In this document: positions 56,530-64,000 of the stretch, piece by piece
Numbering within the stretch: position 1 is the first letter of the stretch
Layout: the number at the start of each line of letters is the position of its first letter
Source: an uncultured Pseudokineococcus sp.
GTDB taxonomy: Bacteria; Actinomycetota; Actinomycetes; Actinomycetales; Quadrisphaeraceae
Length of the DNA: 64,000 nucleotides
Reading direction: 5' to 3'
Assembly: GCF_947499845.1 (NCBI RefSeq)
Contig: NZ_CANMPM010000001.1
Coordinates: forward strand, 248,001-312,000
The notes under the pieces: generated by a model
Told to the model about the DNA's origin: nothing
The model's database searches: none
What the model saw: the letters and a program-made list of their open reading frames with translations, nothing else
Translations under genes and position numbers: made by a program

Positions 56530-56994
56530 GTGGACGGGGCGGGCGGGCGGACCGACGAGGAGGCCGTGCGCCGCCAGCGCGTGGCGGCCTACGTGCTGTG
56601 CCGGCGCGGGGAGGCGGTCCTGCTGTCTCGGCTGTCGCCGGGGACGCCCCGCCCGGGCCTGTGGTCGCTGCCCGGCGGCGGGCTCGAGCACGGCGAGCAC
56701 CCGCGCGAGGGCGCGCGCCGCGAGGCGCACGAGGAGACGGGCCTCGACGTCGTCGTCGGGGACGTCCTCGACGTCGGCTCCTCGCACTTCACCGGCCGGG
56801 CCCCCGACGGGCGCCTCGAGGACTTCCACGGCATCTCGCTCGTCTTCGCCGGCGAGACCGACGACGAGCGCGAGCCCGTCGTCCTCGACGTCGGCGGCAC
56901 CTCGGACGCGGCGGCGTGGGTGCCCCTGGCCGACCTCGCGAGCGGCGTGGTCGGCGTCACCGAGGTCGTGCGGCTGGCGCTCGCCGCGGGCTGA
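56530..56994 (+). CDS. NUDIX hydrolase
   Basis: A protein of 154 residues. The box is GGGLEHGEHPREGARREAHE followed by ETGL (about residues 49-72). AAYVLCRRGEAVLLSRLSPG precedes it, and FHGISLVFAGE plus AAWVPLADLAS follow, typical of small ADP-sugar or nucleotide NUDIX enzymes. The substrate is unknown. TAGCGT eight bases before the GTG indicates a short or absent leader. It is divergent from the other NUDIX gene with 56 bp between starts. Confidence 0.88.
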   Translation: MDGAGGRTDEEAVRRQRVAAYVLCRRGEAVLLSRLSPGTPRPGLWSLPGGGLEHGEHPREGARREAHEETGLDVVVGDVLDVGSSHFTGRAPDGRLEDFHGISLVFAGETDDEREPVVLDVGGTSDAAAWVPLADLASGVVGVTEVVRLALAAG

Positions 56995-57051
56995 CGGCGC
57001 GGCTGCGGGGGAGCACCGCCGTCGGCTCCGGTGCGTACCCTCGGGAGCGCC

Positions 57052-59559
57052 ATGAGCACCCTCTTCGACGACCTGCCCCTGCCGGGCCTGCGACCGCGGG
57101 GGAGCACCCCGCCCGGCGCCGCCACGGCGGCCGGCGGCGTGCGCGAGCGGCTGCTCGCGGGCCGCTCCGGCGCCCCCGCGAGCCCGTCGGACGGCGACGG
57201 GACGCCCGGCACGGATCGGGGCACCGGCCCGGGCTCGGCCCGCGCGCTGGCGCTGCTCGAGGGGCTCAACCCGCCGCAGCGGGAGGCCGTGCTGCACTCC
57301 GGCGGCCCGCTGCTGCTCGTCGCCGGCGCCGGGTCGGGCAAGACGCGCGTGCTCACGCACCGGATCGCGCACCTGCTCGCCGCGCGGGGGGTGCGGCCCG
57401 GCGAGGTGCTCGCCATCACCTTCACCAACAAGGCCGCCGCGGAGATGCGCGAGCGGGTCGAGGCGCTCGTCGGGCCGGCCGCGCGGGCCATGTGGGTCTC
57501 GACCTTCCACTCCGCGTGCGTGCGCATCCTGCGGCGCGAGGCGCAGGCGGTCGGCCTGCGCAGCAGCTTCTCCATCTACGACGCCGCCGACAGCCAGCGG
57601 CTCATGGCGCTCGTGTGCCGCGAGCTCGACCTGGACCCCAAGCGGCACCCCCCACGGTCCTTCACCGCGCAGGTGTCCAACCTCAAGAACGAGCTGGTCG
57701 ACGACGAGACGTACGCCTCCCGCGTCGCGGCCGAGGGCACGCCCGCCGAGAAGGTGCTCGCCGAGGCGTACCGGCTCTACACGGCCCGGCTGCGCCAGGC
57801 CAACGCCCTCGACTTCGACGACATCATCATGCTCACCGTCAACGTGCTGCAGGCCTTCCCGGACGTCGCGCAGGCCTACCGGCGGCGCTTCCGGCACGTG
57901 CTCGTCGACGAGTACCAGGACACCAACCACGCCCAGTACGTCCTCGTGCGCGAGCTCGTCGGCGGGGCGGTGCACGGGGCCGACGCCGAGCGCGCGGAGG
58001 GCCGGGGCGGGGACGGCTCCGACGCCGCGCTCCCGCCGTCGGAGCTGACGGTCGTCGGCGACGCCGACCAGTCGATCTACGCCTTCCGCGGCGCCTCGAT
58101 CCGCAACATCGAGGAGTTTGAGAGCGACTACCCCGACGCGACGACGATCCTGCTCGAGCAGAACTACCGCTCGACCCAGACGATCCTCACCGCGGCCAAC
58201 ACCGTCATCGCGCGCAACCCCGACCGCCGGCCCAAGAACCTCTGGACGGCGTCCGGGCAGGGCGAGCCCGTCGTCGGGTACGTCGCGGACACCGAGCACG
58301 ACGAGGCGGCCTTCATCGCCGAGGAGGTGGACCGGCTCCACGACGAGGCCGGCGTCCGCTACGGCGACGTGGCGGTCTTCTACCGCACCAACGCGCAGTC
58401 CCGGGCTCTCGAGGAGGTGCTGGTCCGCACCGGCGTCCCGTACAAGGTCGTCGGCGGCACCCGCTTCTACGAGCGCCGCGAGGTCAAGGACGCGCTCGCC
58501 TACCTGCGGGTGCTCGCCAACCCCACCGACACGGTCAACCTGCGCCGCATCATCAACGTCCCGAAGCGGGGCATCGGCGAGCGCGCCGAGGCGACGATCG
58601 CCGCGCTCGCCGAGCGAGAGCGCATCCCCTTCGCCGCCGCGCTCGGCCGCGCCGAGGACGCCCCCGGCATCGCCACGCGGAGCCTCACCGCCGTCACGCG
58701 CTTCCGGGAGCTGCTCGAGGAGCTGCGGACCGTCGTCGAGGGCGGCGCCGGGCCGGCCGCCGTCCTCGAGGCGGTGCTCGACCGCACGGGCTACGTGGAC
58801 GAGCTGCGGCGCAGCGGCGACCCGCAGGACGAGTCGCGCGTGGAGAACCTCGCCGAGCTCGTCGCCGTCGCGGGCGAGTACGAGACGGCGAACCCCGAGG
58901 GCTCGCTCGGCGACTTCCTCGAGCAGGTCTCCCTCGTGGCCGACGCCGACGAGATCCCCGACGAGCCGGGGGAGGGGGCGCACCCGGACGACGTCGCCGC
59001 GGCGCGCGAGGCCGCCGAGCAGGGCGTCGTCACGCTCATGACGCTGCACACGGCGAAGGGGCTGGAGTTCCCCGTCGTCTTCCTCACGGGCATGGAGGAG
59101 GGCGTCTTCCCCCACCAGCGCTCGCTGGCGGACCCGACCGAGCTCGCCGAGGAGCGCCGGCTCGCCTACGTCGGGCTCACGCGCGCTCGGGAGCGGCTCT
59201 ACCTCTCGCGCGCCGCGGTCCGGACGGCGTGGGGCCAGCCGCAGTACAACCCGGCGAGCCGCTTCCTCGACGACGTGCCCCCCGACCTCCTGCAGTGGCG
59301 CCGCGGGGCCTCGAGCGCCGTCGCGCCGTCCTCGACGCCCGCGGTCGCGCGCCTCGCGCAGCGGCCCGGCGTGCGCTCGCCCGGCAACCGCGAGGTGGTC
59401 CACCTCGAGGGCGGTGACCGCGTCACGCACGACGCCTTCGGGCTCGGGACGGTCGTGCGGGTCGACGGCTCGGGCGACAAGGCCGTGGCGCACGTCGACT
59501 TCGGCGACCAGGGCGTCAAGCGCCTCCTGCTGCGGTACGCGCCGGTCGAGAAGCTCTGA
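57052..59559 (+). CDS. pcrA: ATP-dependent DNA helicase PcrA/UvrD
   Basis: A protein of 835 residues. It starts MSTLFDDLPLPGL. LNPPQREAVLHSGGPLLLVA precedes the Walker A motif GAGSGKTRVLTHR. Other motifs are ITFTNKAAAEMRER, VSTFHSACVRILRR, VLVDEYQDTNHAQY, VVGDADQSIYAFRGA, EQNYRST, VTLMTLHTAKGLEFPVVFL and AYVGLTRARERLYL. The C-terminus is the PcrA RNA-polymerase-binding Tudor domain (FGLGTVVRVDGSGDKAVAHV). It acts in nucleotide excision repair and removes RecA or stalled polymerase. ATG 57052 is preferred; TACCCT lies 10 nt upstream. Confidence 0.97.
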   Translation: MSTLFDDLPLPGLRPRGSTPPGAATAAGGVRERLLAGRSGAPASPSDGDGTPGTDRGTGPGSARALALLEGLNPPQREAVLHSGGPLLLVAGAGSGKTRVLTHRIAHLLAARGVRPGEVLAITFTNKAAAEMRERVEALVGPAARAMWVSTFHSACVRILRREAQAVGLRSSFSIYDAADSQRLMALVCRELDLDPKRHPPRSFTAQVSNLKNELVDDETYASRVAAEGTPAEKVLAEAYRLYTARLRQANALDFDDIIMLTVNVLQAFPDVAQAYRRRFRHVLVDEYQDTNHAQYVLVRELVGGAVHGADAERAEGRGGDGSDAALPPSELTVVGDADQSIYAFRGASIRNIEEFESDYPDATTILLEQNYRSTQTILTAANTVIARNPDRRPKNLWTASGQGEPVVGYVADTEHDEAAFIAEEVDRLHDEAGVRYGDVAVFYRTNAQSRALEEVLVRTGVPYKVVGGTRFYERREVKDALAYLRVLANPTDTVNLRRIINVPKRGIGERAEATIAALAERERIPFAAALGRAEDAPGIATRSLTAVTRFRELLEELRTVVEGGAGPAAVLEAVLDRTGYVDELRRSGDPQDESRVENLAELVAVAGEYETANPEGSLGDFLEQVSLVADADEIPDEPGEGAHPDDVAAAREAAEQGVVTLMTLHTAKGLEFPVVFLTGMEEGVFPHQRSLADPTELAEERRLAYVGLTRARERLYLSRAAVRTAWGQPQYNPASRFLDDVPPDLLQWRRGASSAVAPSSTPAVARLAQRPGVRSPGNREVVHLEGGDRVTHDAFGLGTVVRVDGSGDKAVAHVDFGDQGVKRLLLRYAPVEKL

Positions 59560-59600
59560 CGCGGGCGGTCCGCCGCCCGATCCCGCCCCGCTCACGCAGG

Positions 59601-59745
59601 GCGATGTGTGGCCATGTCGCCCTCTCGCGTCGTGCCTGGGGGCGATGTGTGGCCATGTCGCCCTCTCGCGTCGTGCCTGGGGGCGATGTGTGGCCATGTC
59701 GCCCTCTCGCGTCGCGCCTTGGGGCGATGTGTGGCCATGTCGTCC
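59601..59745 (+). repeat. 41-bp tandem repeat array, 4 copies, left of the DUF559 gene
   Basis: Units start at 59601, 59642, 59683 and 59724, each exactly 41 bp apart, the last truncated after about 20 bp. Each begins GCGATGTGTGGCCATGTCGC; the rest (CCTCTCGCGTCGTGCCTGGG) is also nearly constant, so there are no variable spacers. The 20-bp core is the reverse complement, apart from two positions, of the core in the array at 60847-61165. The array fills most of the 324-bp gap after pcrA. Confidence 0.95.
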
Positions 59746-59883
59746 CCGGCGTGCGGGCGGCCTGGGGGCCGTGGACGCGGCGGTCGTGTCCGCACGTCGT
59801 CCACAGCCGCCCTCGGAGGTCCCGCCGTCCACCGGCAGGCGCGGGAGGCCCACGGGCGCCGGAGCGGTGGTGACCCTCGACCC

Positions 59884-60765
59884 GTGCTGCAGCGACGACG
59901 AGTCCCGCGCGTCTTCAAGGGCGCCGACGCCGTCCGGGAGGGGTGGGCGACGCCGAAGCAGCTGCGCGGACCCCTCGTGCAGCGACTGCTGCCCGGCGTC
60001 TACGCCCTCGCCGAGGTGCCGCGCACGCACCAGCTGAGGTGCGAGGCGGCCGCTCTGGTCCTGCCTCCCGCGGCCATGATCACCGGCGCGTCACTGGCCA
60101 CGGTCCGTGGGCTGCCTCTCCTGCTCCCCGACGACGACGTCGAGGTCGTGCTCCCCGAGTCGGCGTACCGCTGCCGGGTGAGGGGGGTGCGGCAGCGCCG
60201 GGTGGTCGTCCCCCTCGCCGCCCCGGAGGGATCTGTCGGGTCGACGCCGTGCGCCCCCCCGCTGCGGATGGCGCTCGACCTCTCCCTCGGTCTGCCTCGG
60301 GACGAGGCGGTGGTGCGGCTCGACGCGGTGGCGCACGCCGGACTGGTCGACCTCGACGAGGTGCGTCGAGGTCTCGCCGTCCACCGCGAGCGGGGAGTGG
60401 TGGCCGCTCGAGCGGCCGCCGACCTGGCGGACGCCCGCGCCGCGTCACCGCCCGAGACCCGTCTGAGGCTGGTGCTGCAGGACGCCGGTCTGGACGTCAC
60501 CCCGCAGGTGGTCGTGCGGACGGCGGAGGGAGCCTTCGTCGCGCGCGTCGACCTCGCCGTCGACGGCACGCGGGTGGCCGTCGAGTACGACGGCGCCTGG
60601 CATGGGCACCCGGAGCAGCTCGCCCGGGACAGGGCGCGGTCCAACGCGCTCCAGGGCGTCGGCTGGAGCGTCGTGCACGTGACCGCGGACACGCTCCGCG
60701 AACCCGCGCTGGTCGTCGCCGCCGTCCGCAGCGCCGTCCAGCGTGGTCGACGCTCGTCCCGCTGA
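59884..60765 (+). CDS. AbiEi-antitoxin-like winged-helix protein with C-terminal DUF559 (Vsr-like nuclease fold) domain
   Basis: A protein of 293 residues. The N-terminus resembles type IV toxin-antitoxin AbiEi antitoxins (GWATPKQLRGPLVQRLLPGV, YALAEVPRTHQLRCEAAALV, then ITGASLATVRGLPLL). The C-terminus matches DUF559: SPPETRLRLVLQDAGL, then VARVDLAVDGTRVAVEYDGA, with the E-x-D and D-x-A acidic residues of a Vsr-like nuclease, then WHGHPEQLARDRARSNALQG and a WSVVHVTADTL strand. Biological role unknown. GACCCT six bases before the GTG may be the -10. Arrays of inverted-orientation repeats flank it. Confidence 0.82.
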   Translation: MLQRRRVPRVFKGADAVREGWATPKQLRGPLVQRLLPGVYALAEVPRTHQLRCEAAALVLPPAAMITGASLATVRGLPLLLPDDDVEVVLPESAYRCRVRGVRQRRVVVPLAAPEGSVGSTPCAPPLRMALDLSLGLPRDEAVVRLDAVAHAGLVDLDEVRRGLAVHRERGVVAARAAADLADARAASPPETRLRLVLQDAGLDVTPQVVVRTAEGAFVARVDLAVDGTRVAVEYDGAWHGHPEQLARDRARSNALQGVGWSVVHVTADTLREPALVVAAVRSAVQRGRRSSR

Positions 60766-60846
60766 GCGGTCCGTCACCGCTCCGCCGACGTCGTGCGGCT
60801 CTCCGGGGCCTGGCGGTTCCCGGCTCCGGAGGGACTCGAGCGGCGG

Positions 60847-61165
60847 GCGAGATGGGCCACACGTCCTCCTGCAGGGGCTGCCTCGAGGGCGATATGGCCA
60901 CACGTCGCCTGGCAGGGGTGGGGTCGGGGGGCGATATGGCCACGCGTCGCCCCGCGGGGGCGGGGCTCGGGGCGATATGGCCACACGTCGCCTGGCAAGG
61001 GTGGGGTCGGGGGGCGATATGGCCACACGTCGCCTGGCAAGGGTGGGGTCGGGGGGCGATATGGCCACACGTCGCCTGGCAGGGGCGGGTCGGGGGGCGA
61101 TATGGCCACACGTCGCCCCGCGGGGGCGGGGCTCGGGGGCGACATGGCCGCACGTCGCCCTGCGG
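60847..61165 (+). repeat. 41-42-bp tandem repeat array, about 8 copies, right of the DUF559 gene
   Basis: Units start at 60847 (diverged), 60889, 60931, 60972, 61014, 61056, 61097 and 61139, with spacings of 41 or 42 bp. The core is GCGATATGGCCACACGTCGC; the connecting 21-22 bp are G-rich and alternate between two versions (CTGGCAAGGGTGGGGTCGGG-like and CCGCGGGGGCGGGGCTCGGG-like). The 562-bp gap to the MFS gene holds this array and a promoter-like region but no gene I can support. Confidence 0.95.
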
Positions 61166-61263
61166 GGTGGGTCACGCGCACCCGGACGGGTGGCGCCGGT
61201 GACGGACCGGTCACGGTCGGGGTGTCGCCGTCCGCGGGAACCGCCGGGGCTGCTTGACCGTTG

Positions 61264-61269
61264 TAGCGT
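61264..61269 (+). promoter_or_regulatory. Probable -10 (TAGCGT) of the MFS operon
   Basis: TAGCGT at 61264-61269 with a TTG just before it could be an extended -10, placing transcription start near 61276 and giving a ~50-nt leader with an AAGGAG site. No good -35 is seen. Confidence 0.4.
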
Positions 61270-61327
61270 CCCGGTCGGTGCCGCCTCCCCCGAGCTGGCG
61301 CCTCGACCGACGAAGGAGTCCGTGTCC

Positions 61328-62719
61328 ATGGCCAGCTTCCTCGACAGGTCCCGCACCGTCGCGGGACCGGGGTACTCGCGGTGGCTCATCCCGCCCGCCG
61401 CGCTCGCCGTCCACCTCTCGATCGGGCAGGTGTACGCGACCAGCGTCTACAAGTCCTCGCTCGTCGAGACCTTCGGCTCGAGCCTGACGTCGATCGGCGT
61501 CATCTTCTCCATCGCCATCGTCATGCTCGGCCTGTCGGCCGCCGTCCTCGGCAAGTGGGTCGACCACGGCGGCCCCCGCAAGGCCATGTTCACCGCCGCC
61601 TGCTTCTGGGCCGCCGGCTTCCTCGTCGCGGCGCTCGGCATCTCGACGACGCAGCTGTGGCTCGTGTACCTGGGCTACGGCGTCCTGGGCGGTATCGGCC
61701 TCGGCATCGGCTACATCTCGCCGGTCTCGACGCTCATCAAGTGGTTCCCCGACCGCCCGGGCCTCGCCACCGGCATGGCGATCATGGGCTTCGGCGGCGG
61801 CGCGCTCATCGCGAGCCCGCTCTCGAACCAGCTCCTGCGGGCGTACGACTCGAACTTCGACGGGACGGCCGGCTCCGTGGCCAGCGGCTCCGCGGTGGCG
61901 CAGCTCTTCGTCACGCTCGGGATCGTCTACTTCATCGCCATGATGTACGGCGCCTTCACCATCCGCGTCGCGCCCCCCGGCTACGCGCCCCCCGGCTGGG
62001 ACCCGTCGACCAAGAAGCAGTCCGCGCTGGTGACGACGGCGTCGGTCTCGGCGAACAACGCCATCAAGACCCCGCAGTTCTGGCTGCTGTGGGTCCTGCT
62101 CTTCTGCAACGTCACCGCGGGCATCGGCATCCTCGAGCAGGCCGCCCCGATGATCCAGGACTTCTTCCGCGACGGCAGCACCACCGCGATCTCCGCGGTC
62201 GCCGCCGGCGGCTTCGTCGGGCTGCTCTCCCTGGGCAACATGGCCGGCCGCTTCGTCTGGTCCTCGACGTCCGACGTCATCGGCCGCAAGCGGATCTACA
62301 TGGTGTACCTCGGCGTCGGCGCCGTCCTCTACGTCCTGCTGGCCCTCGTCGGGCAGACGGCGACGGCGCTCTTCGTCCTGCTGGCGCTCGTCATCATCTC
62401 CTTCTACGGCGGCGGCTTCGCGACGATGCCGGCCTACCTGCGCGACCTCTTCGGCACCTACGAGGTCGGCGCCATCCACGGCCGCGTGCTCACCGCGTGG
62501 TCGGCGGCCGGCGTGGCCGGGCCGCTCATCGTCAACGGCTTCCTCGACGCCCAGGGCACGCCGGGCGAACTCGTGGCCGCGGACTACCGGCCCGCGCTGC
62601 TGACGATGGTCGTGCTGCTCGTCATCGGCTTCGTGGCCAACCTCCTCATCAAGCCCGTGGCCGAGCGCTTCCACGAGCCGTCCGACCAGGCGGCGCCCGC
62701 GCCGGCCGCCGCCCGCTGA
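61328..62719 (+). CDS. OFA-family (oxalate/formate antiporter-like) MFS carrier
   Basis: A protein of 463 residues with about 12 hydrophobic segments. The start WLIPPAALAVHLSIGQVYA and the family motifs GKWVDHGGPRKAMF, GYGVLGGIGLGIGYISPVST and KWFPDRPGLATGMAIMGFGG are typical of OxlT/OFA carriers. The second half has NMAGRFVWSSTSDVIGRKRI and YLRDLFGTYEVGAIHGRVLT. It exchanges or imports small carboxylates; the substrate is unknown. ATG 61328 is chosen because AAGGAG is 9 nt upstream (a GTG six bases earlier is too close). Followed by its small subunit. Confidence 0.9.
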   Translation: MASFLDRSRTVAGPGYSRWLIPPAALAVHLSIGQVYATSVYKSSLVETFGSSLTSIGVIFSIAIVMLGLSAAVLGKWVDHGGPRKAMFTAACFWAAGFLVAALGISTTQLWLVYLGYGVLGGIGLGIGYISPVSTLIKWFPDRPGLATGMAIMGFGGGALIASPLSNQLLRAYDSNFDGTAGSVASGSAVAQLFVTLGIVYFIAMMYGAFTIRVAPPGYAPPGWDPSTKKQSALVTTASVSANNAIKTPQFWLLWVLLFCNVTAGIGILEQAAPMIQDFFRDGSTTAISAVAAGGFVGLLSLGNMAGRFVWSSTSDVIGRKRIYMVYLGVGAVLYVLLALVGQTATALFVLLALVIISFYGGGFATMPAYLRDLFGTYEVGAIHGRVLTAWSAAGVAGPLIVNGFLDAQGTPGELVAADYRPALLTMVVLLVIGFVANLLIKPVAERFHEPSDQAAPAPAAAR

Positions 62720-62744
62720 CCCAGACCGCCACCAGGAGACCGCC

Positions 62745-62912
62745 ATGTCCAGCACCGCCGCCGAGCCGGAGCGCGAGAGCGCCGGCCGCAACGACCCGTC
62801 CGCGGGCGTCCAGAAGGTCCTGCTCGGGGTCGGGTGGACGCTCGTCGGCGTCCCGCTCGTCTACGGGCTCGTCCAGACCCTGCGCCGCGTGGTGACGCTC
62901 TTCACCGGCTGA
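62745..62912 (+). CDS. MFS transporter small subunit (short single-helix membrane protein)
   Basis: A protein of 55 residues with a polar N-terminus (MSSTAAEPERESAGRNDPSA) and one membrane helix (VLLGVGWTLVGVPLVYGLVQ), ending TLRRVVTLFTG. It lies 25 bp after the OFA carrier with its own CAGGAGACCGCC ribosome-binding site. Small helix proteins with the G-W-P-L-x-Y-G-x-x-x-T pattern accompany OFA-type carriers in actinobacteria and are annotated as small subunits. The pairing is by family resemblance and position. Confidence 0.8.
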   Translation: MSSTAAEPERESAGRNDPSAGVQKVLLGVGWTLVGVPLVYGLVQTLRRVVTLFTG

Positions 62913-62927
62913 GCGCCGCACCTCCCG

Positions 62928-62965
62928 CGACGGCGGGTCGCCCCTGCGGGGGCGGCCCGCCGTCG
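62928..62965 (+). terminator. Terminator of the MFS operon
   Basis: A 10-bp stem (62928-62937 and 62956-62965) extends inward through an internal mismatch into a CGCCCC/GGGGCG stem with a short loop. It is 16 bp after the small subunit stop. Confidence 0.8.
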
Positions 62966-63130
62966 TCGTGCCCGCCCTCGTCCACCAGCCGCTGTCGTCC
63001 ACCGGCCGCGGTCGTGCCCCGCCGTCGTCGGGCGGGGGCGAGGGGGCGAGGGGACGAGCCGGGCGAGCCGGACGGGGCCCCGGGGCCGCGGCCGGCCGCC
63101 GCCGCGTCGGGCGGGCCGGCGCAGCGCCGA

Positions 63131-63136
63131 TAGGGT
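63131..63136 (+). promoter_or_regulatory. Probable -10 (TAGGGT) of sucC
   Basis: TAGGGT would start transcription near 63143, giving a ~46-nt leader with a GAGGTGAGGA ribosome-binding site before the GTG at 63189. Confidence 0.5.
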
Positions 63137-63188
63137 CGCCCGCGGTGCCGCCGACCGGCGGCGGCAGACCCCGAGGTGAGGATCGCTG

Positions 63189-64000
63189 GTGGACCTCTTC
63201 GAGTACCAGGCCCGGGACGTCTTCGAGCGGCACGGCGTCCCCGTGCTGCGCGGGGTCGTCGCGACGACGCCGCAGGAGGCGCGCGACGCGGCGGAGCAGC
63301 TGGGCGGCGGCGTGGTCGTCGTCAAGGCCCAGGTCAAGACGGGCGGCCGCGGCAAGGCCGGCGGCGTCAAGGTCGCGAAGGGCCCCGAGGAGGCGCAGGC
63401 GCACGCCGAGGCGATCCTCGGCATGGACATCAAGGGCCACGTCGTGCACCGCGTGATGGTCGCCGAGGGCGCCGCCATCGCCGAGGAGTACTACTTCTCC
63501 ATCCTCCTCGACCGCTCGGAGCGCCGGCTGCTGGCCATGGCGTCCGTCGAGGGCGGCGTCGAGATCGAGCAGCTCGCGGTCGAGCGCCCCGAGGCCCTCG
63601 CCCGGGTGCCCGTCGACGCCCGCACGGGCGTCGACCGCGCCAAGGCCGAGGAGATCGCGGACGCCGCCGGCTTCGGCGCCGACGTGCGCGAGCAGGTCGT
63701 CGAGGCCTTCCAGAAGCTGTGGGACGTCTACCGCGAGGAGGACGCCACGCTCGTCGAGGTGAACCCGCTCGTGCGCACCGAGGGCGGCGACGTCATCGCC
63801 CTCGACGGCAAGGTGACGCTCGACGAGAACGCCTCCTTCCGCCACGAGGACCACGCCGAGCTGGAGGACGCCGCGGCGGCCGACCCGCTCGAGGCGAAGG
63901 CCGCGGCCAAGGGCCTCAACTACGTCAAGCTCGACGGCGAGGTCGGCATCATCGGCAACGGCGCGGGCCTCGTCATGAGCACGCTCGACGTCGTCGCCTA
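63189..64000 (+). CDS. sucC: Succinyl-CoA synthetase beta subunit, N-terminal part (3' end outside window)
   Basis: 270 of about 390 residues are visible. [39 protein letters not shown] (ATP-grasp), the [13 protein letters not shown] segment, [28 protein letters not shown] and the start of the CoA-ligase part ([18 protein letters not shown]) fit SucC. It pairs with SucD to make ATP or GTP from succinyl-CoA in the TCA cycle; sucD would be expected just outside the window. Confidence 0.96.
   Translation, partial: MDLFEYQARDVFERHGVPVLRGVVATTPQEARDAAEQLGGGVVVVKAQVKTGGRGKAGGVKVAKGPEEAQAHAEAILGMDIKGHVVHRVMVAEGAAIAEEYYFSILLDRSERRLLAMASVEGGVEIEQLAVERPEALARVPVDARTGVDRAKAEEIADAAGFGADVREQVVEAFQKLWDVYREEDATLVEVNPLVRTEGGDVIALDGKVTLDENASFRHEDHAELEDAAAADPLEAKAAAKGLNYVKLDGEVGIIGNGAGLVMSTLDVVA

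Noticed and set aside
59884-60765. Complete type IV toxin-antitoxin pair
   Set aside because: The N-terminus resembles AbiEi, but no AbiEii-type nucleotidyltransferase toxin gene is adjacent on either side.
59601-61165. CRISPR arrays
   Set aside because: The periods (41-42 bp) look suggestive, but the sequence between cores is itself repeated rather than unique, and no cas gene is present.
59604-61257. Reading frames made of GDMATHRP- or WPHIAP-like repeats across the arrays
   Set aside because: They are translations of the 41-bp DNA repeats in several frames and both strands, without a conserved domain or RBS.

Overview
The window is 64 kb of very GC-rich, gene-dense DNA from an actinobacterium. 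Evidence for this is third-codon G/C bias, frequent GTG starts, four-base ATGA/GTGA start-stop overlaps, mycobacteria/Streptomyces-like gene order (alr-tsaE, tsaB-rimI-tsaD-groES-groEL1-whiD/whiB3-bldM-guaB-guaB3), and actinobacterial families such as WhiB, BldM, GuaB3 and DUF222/HNH. The developmental regulators WhiD and BldM fit a spore-forming or morphologically complex lineage. A Kineosporiales-type organism (Kineococcus/Quadrisphaera-like) is my best guess, from general resemblance only. The segment looks chromosomal and core; I see no prophage, insertion sequence, tRNA or rRNA gene, or CRISPR array.

Layout. 1-8.1 kb: ribosomal protein and transcription genes (rpsM end, rpsK, rpsD, rpoA, rplQ, truA), a DUF5709 gene, an ABC-F ATPase, then rplM-rpsI with its own promoter and structured leader. 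8.1-19 kb: cell-wall and cofactor genes (glmM, coaA, glmS, acpS, nnrE/nnrD) with a tandem-GNAT gene and a DUF222/HNH gene. 18.8-21.8 kb: alr, an alpha/beta hydrolase and tsaE, translationally coupled. 21.8-28.4 kb: an uncharacterised, tightly overlapping cluster (Zn-type dehydrogenase, PTPS-like protein, GT4 glycosyltransferase, methyltransferase, UPF0104/LPG flippase-like protein) flanked by a divergent CDP-alcohol phosphatidyltransferase and a convergent RibD-like reductase. 28.5-33.1 kb: tsaB-rimI-dedA-tsaD (t6A modification) and a THUMP-like methyltransferase. 33.2-38.3 kb: CIRCE-controlled groES-groEL, whiD, a MerR/B12-fold regulator and bldM. 38.5-45.6 kb: guaB, guaB3, an SDR, SURF1, DUF3817 and guaA. 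45.7-54.9 kb: a short MscS-like gene, then a GntR regulator facing a MatC-type carrier, a type III CoA-transferase and a fused carboxyltransferase (candidate dicarboxylate/malonate catabolism), convergent with ackA-pta. 55-59.6 kb: a nucleotidyltransferase, two divergent NUDIX genes and pcrA. 59.6-61.2 kb: an AbiEi/DUF559-type gene flanked by two oppositely oriented arrays of one ~41-bp repeat. 61.3-64 kb: an OFA-family MFS carrier with its small subunit, then the start of sucC.

Three features run through the window. Many genes have a TANNNT-like -10 hexamer 6-10 nt before the start codon, so they are probably leaderless or nearly so. Short in-frame minisatellites (mostly 15 or 18 bp) have expanded inside otherwise conserved genes. 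Strong hairpins lie at several operon borders. The most promising candidates for undescribed biology are the PTPS/GT4/methyltransferase/flippase cluster, the repeat arrays around the DUF559 gene, and the regulator-carrier-CoA-transferase-carboxyltransferase locus.
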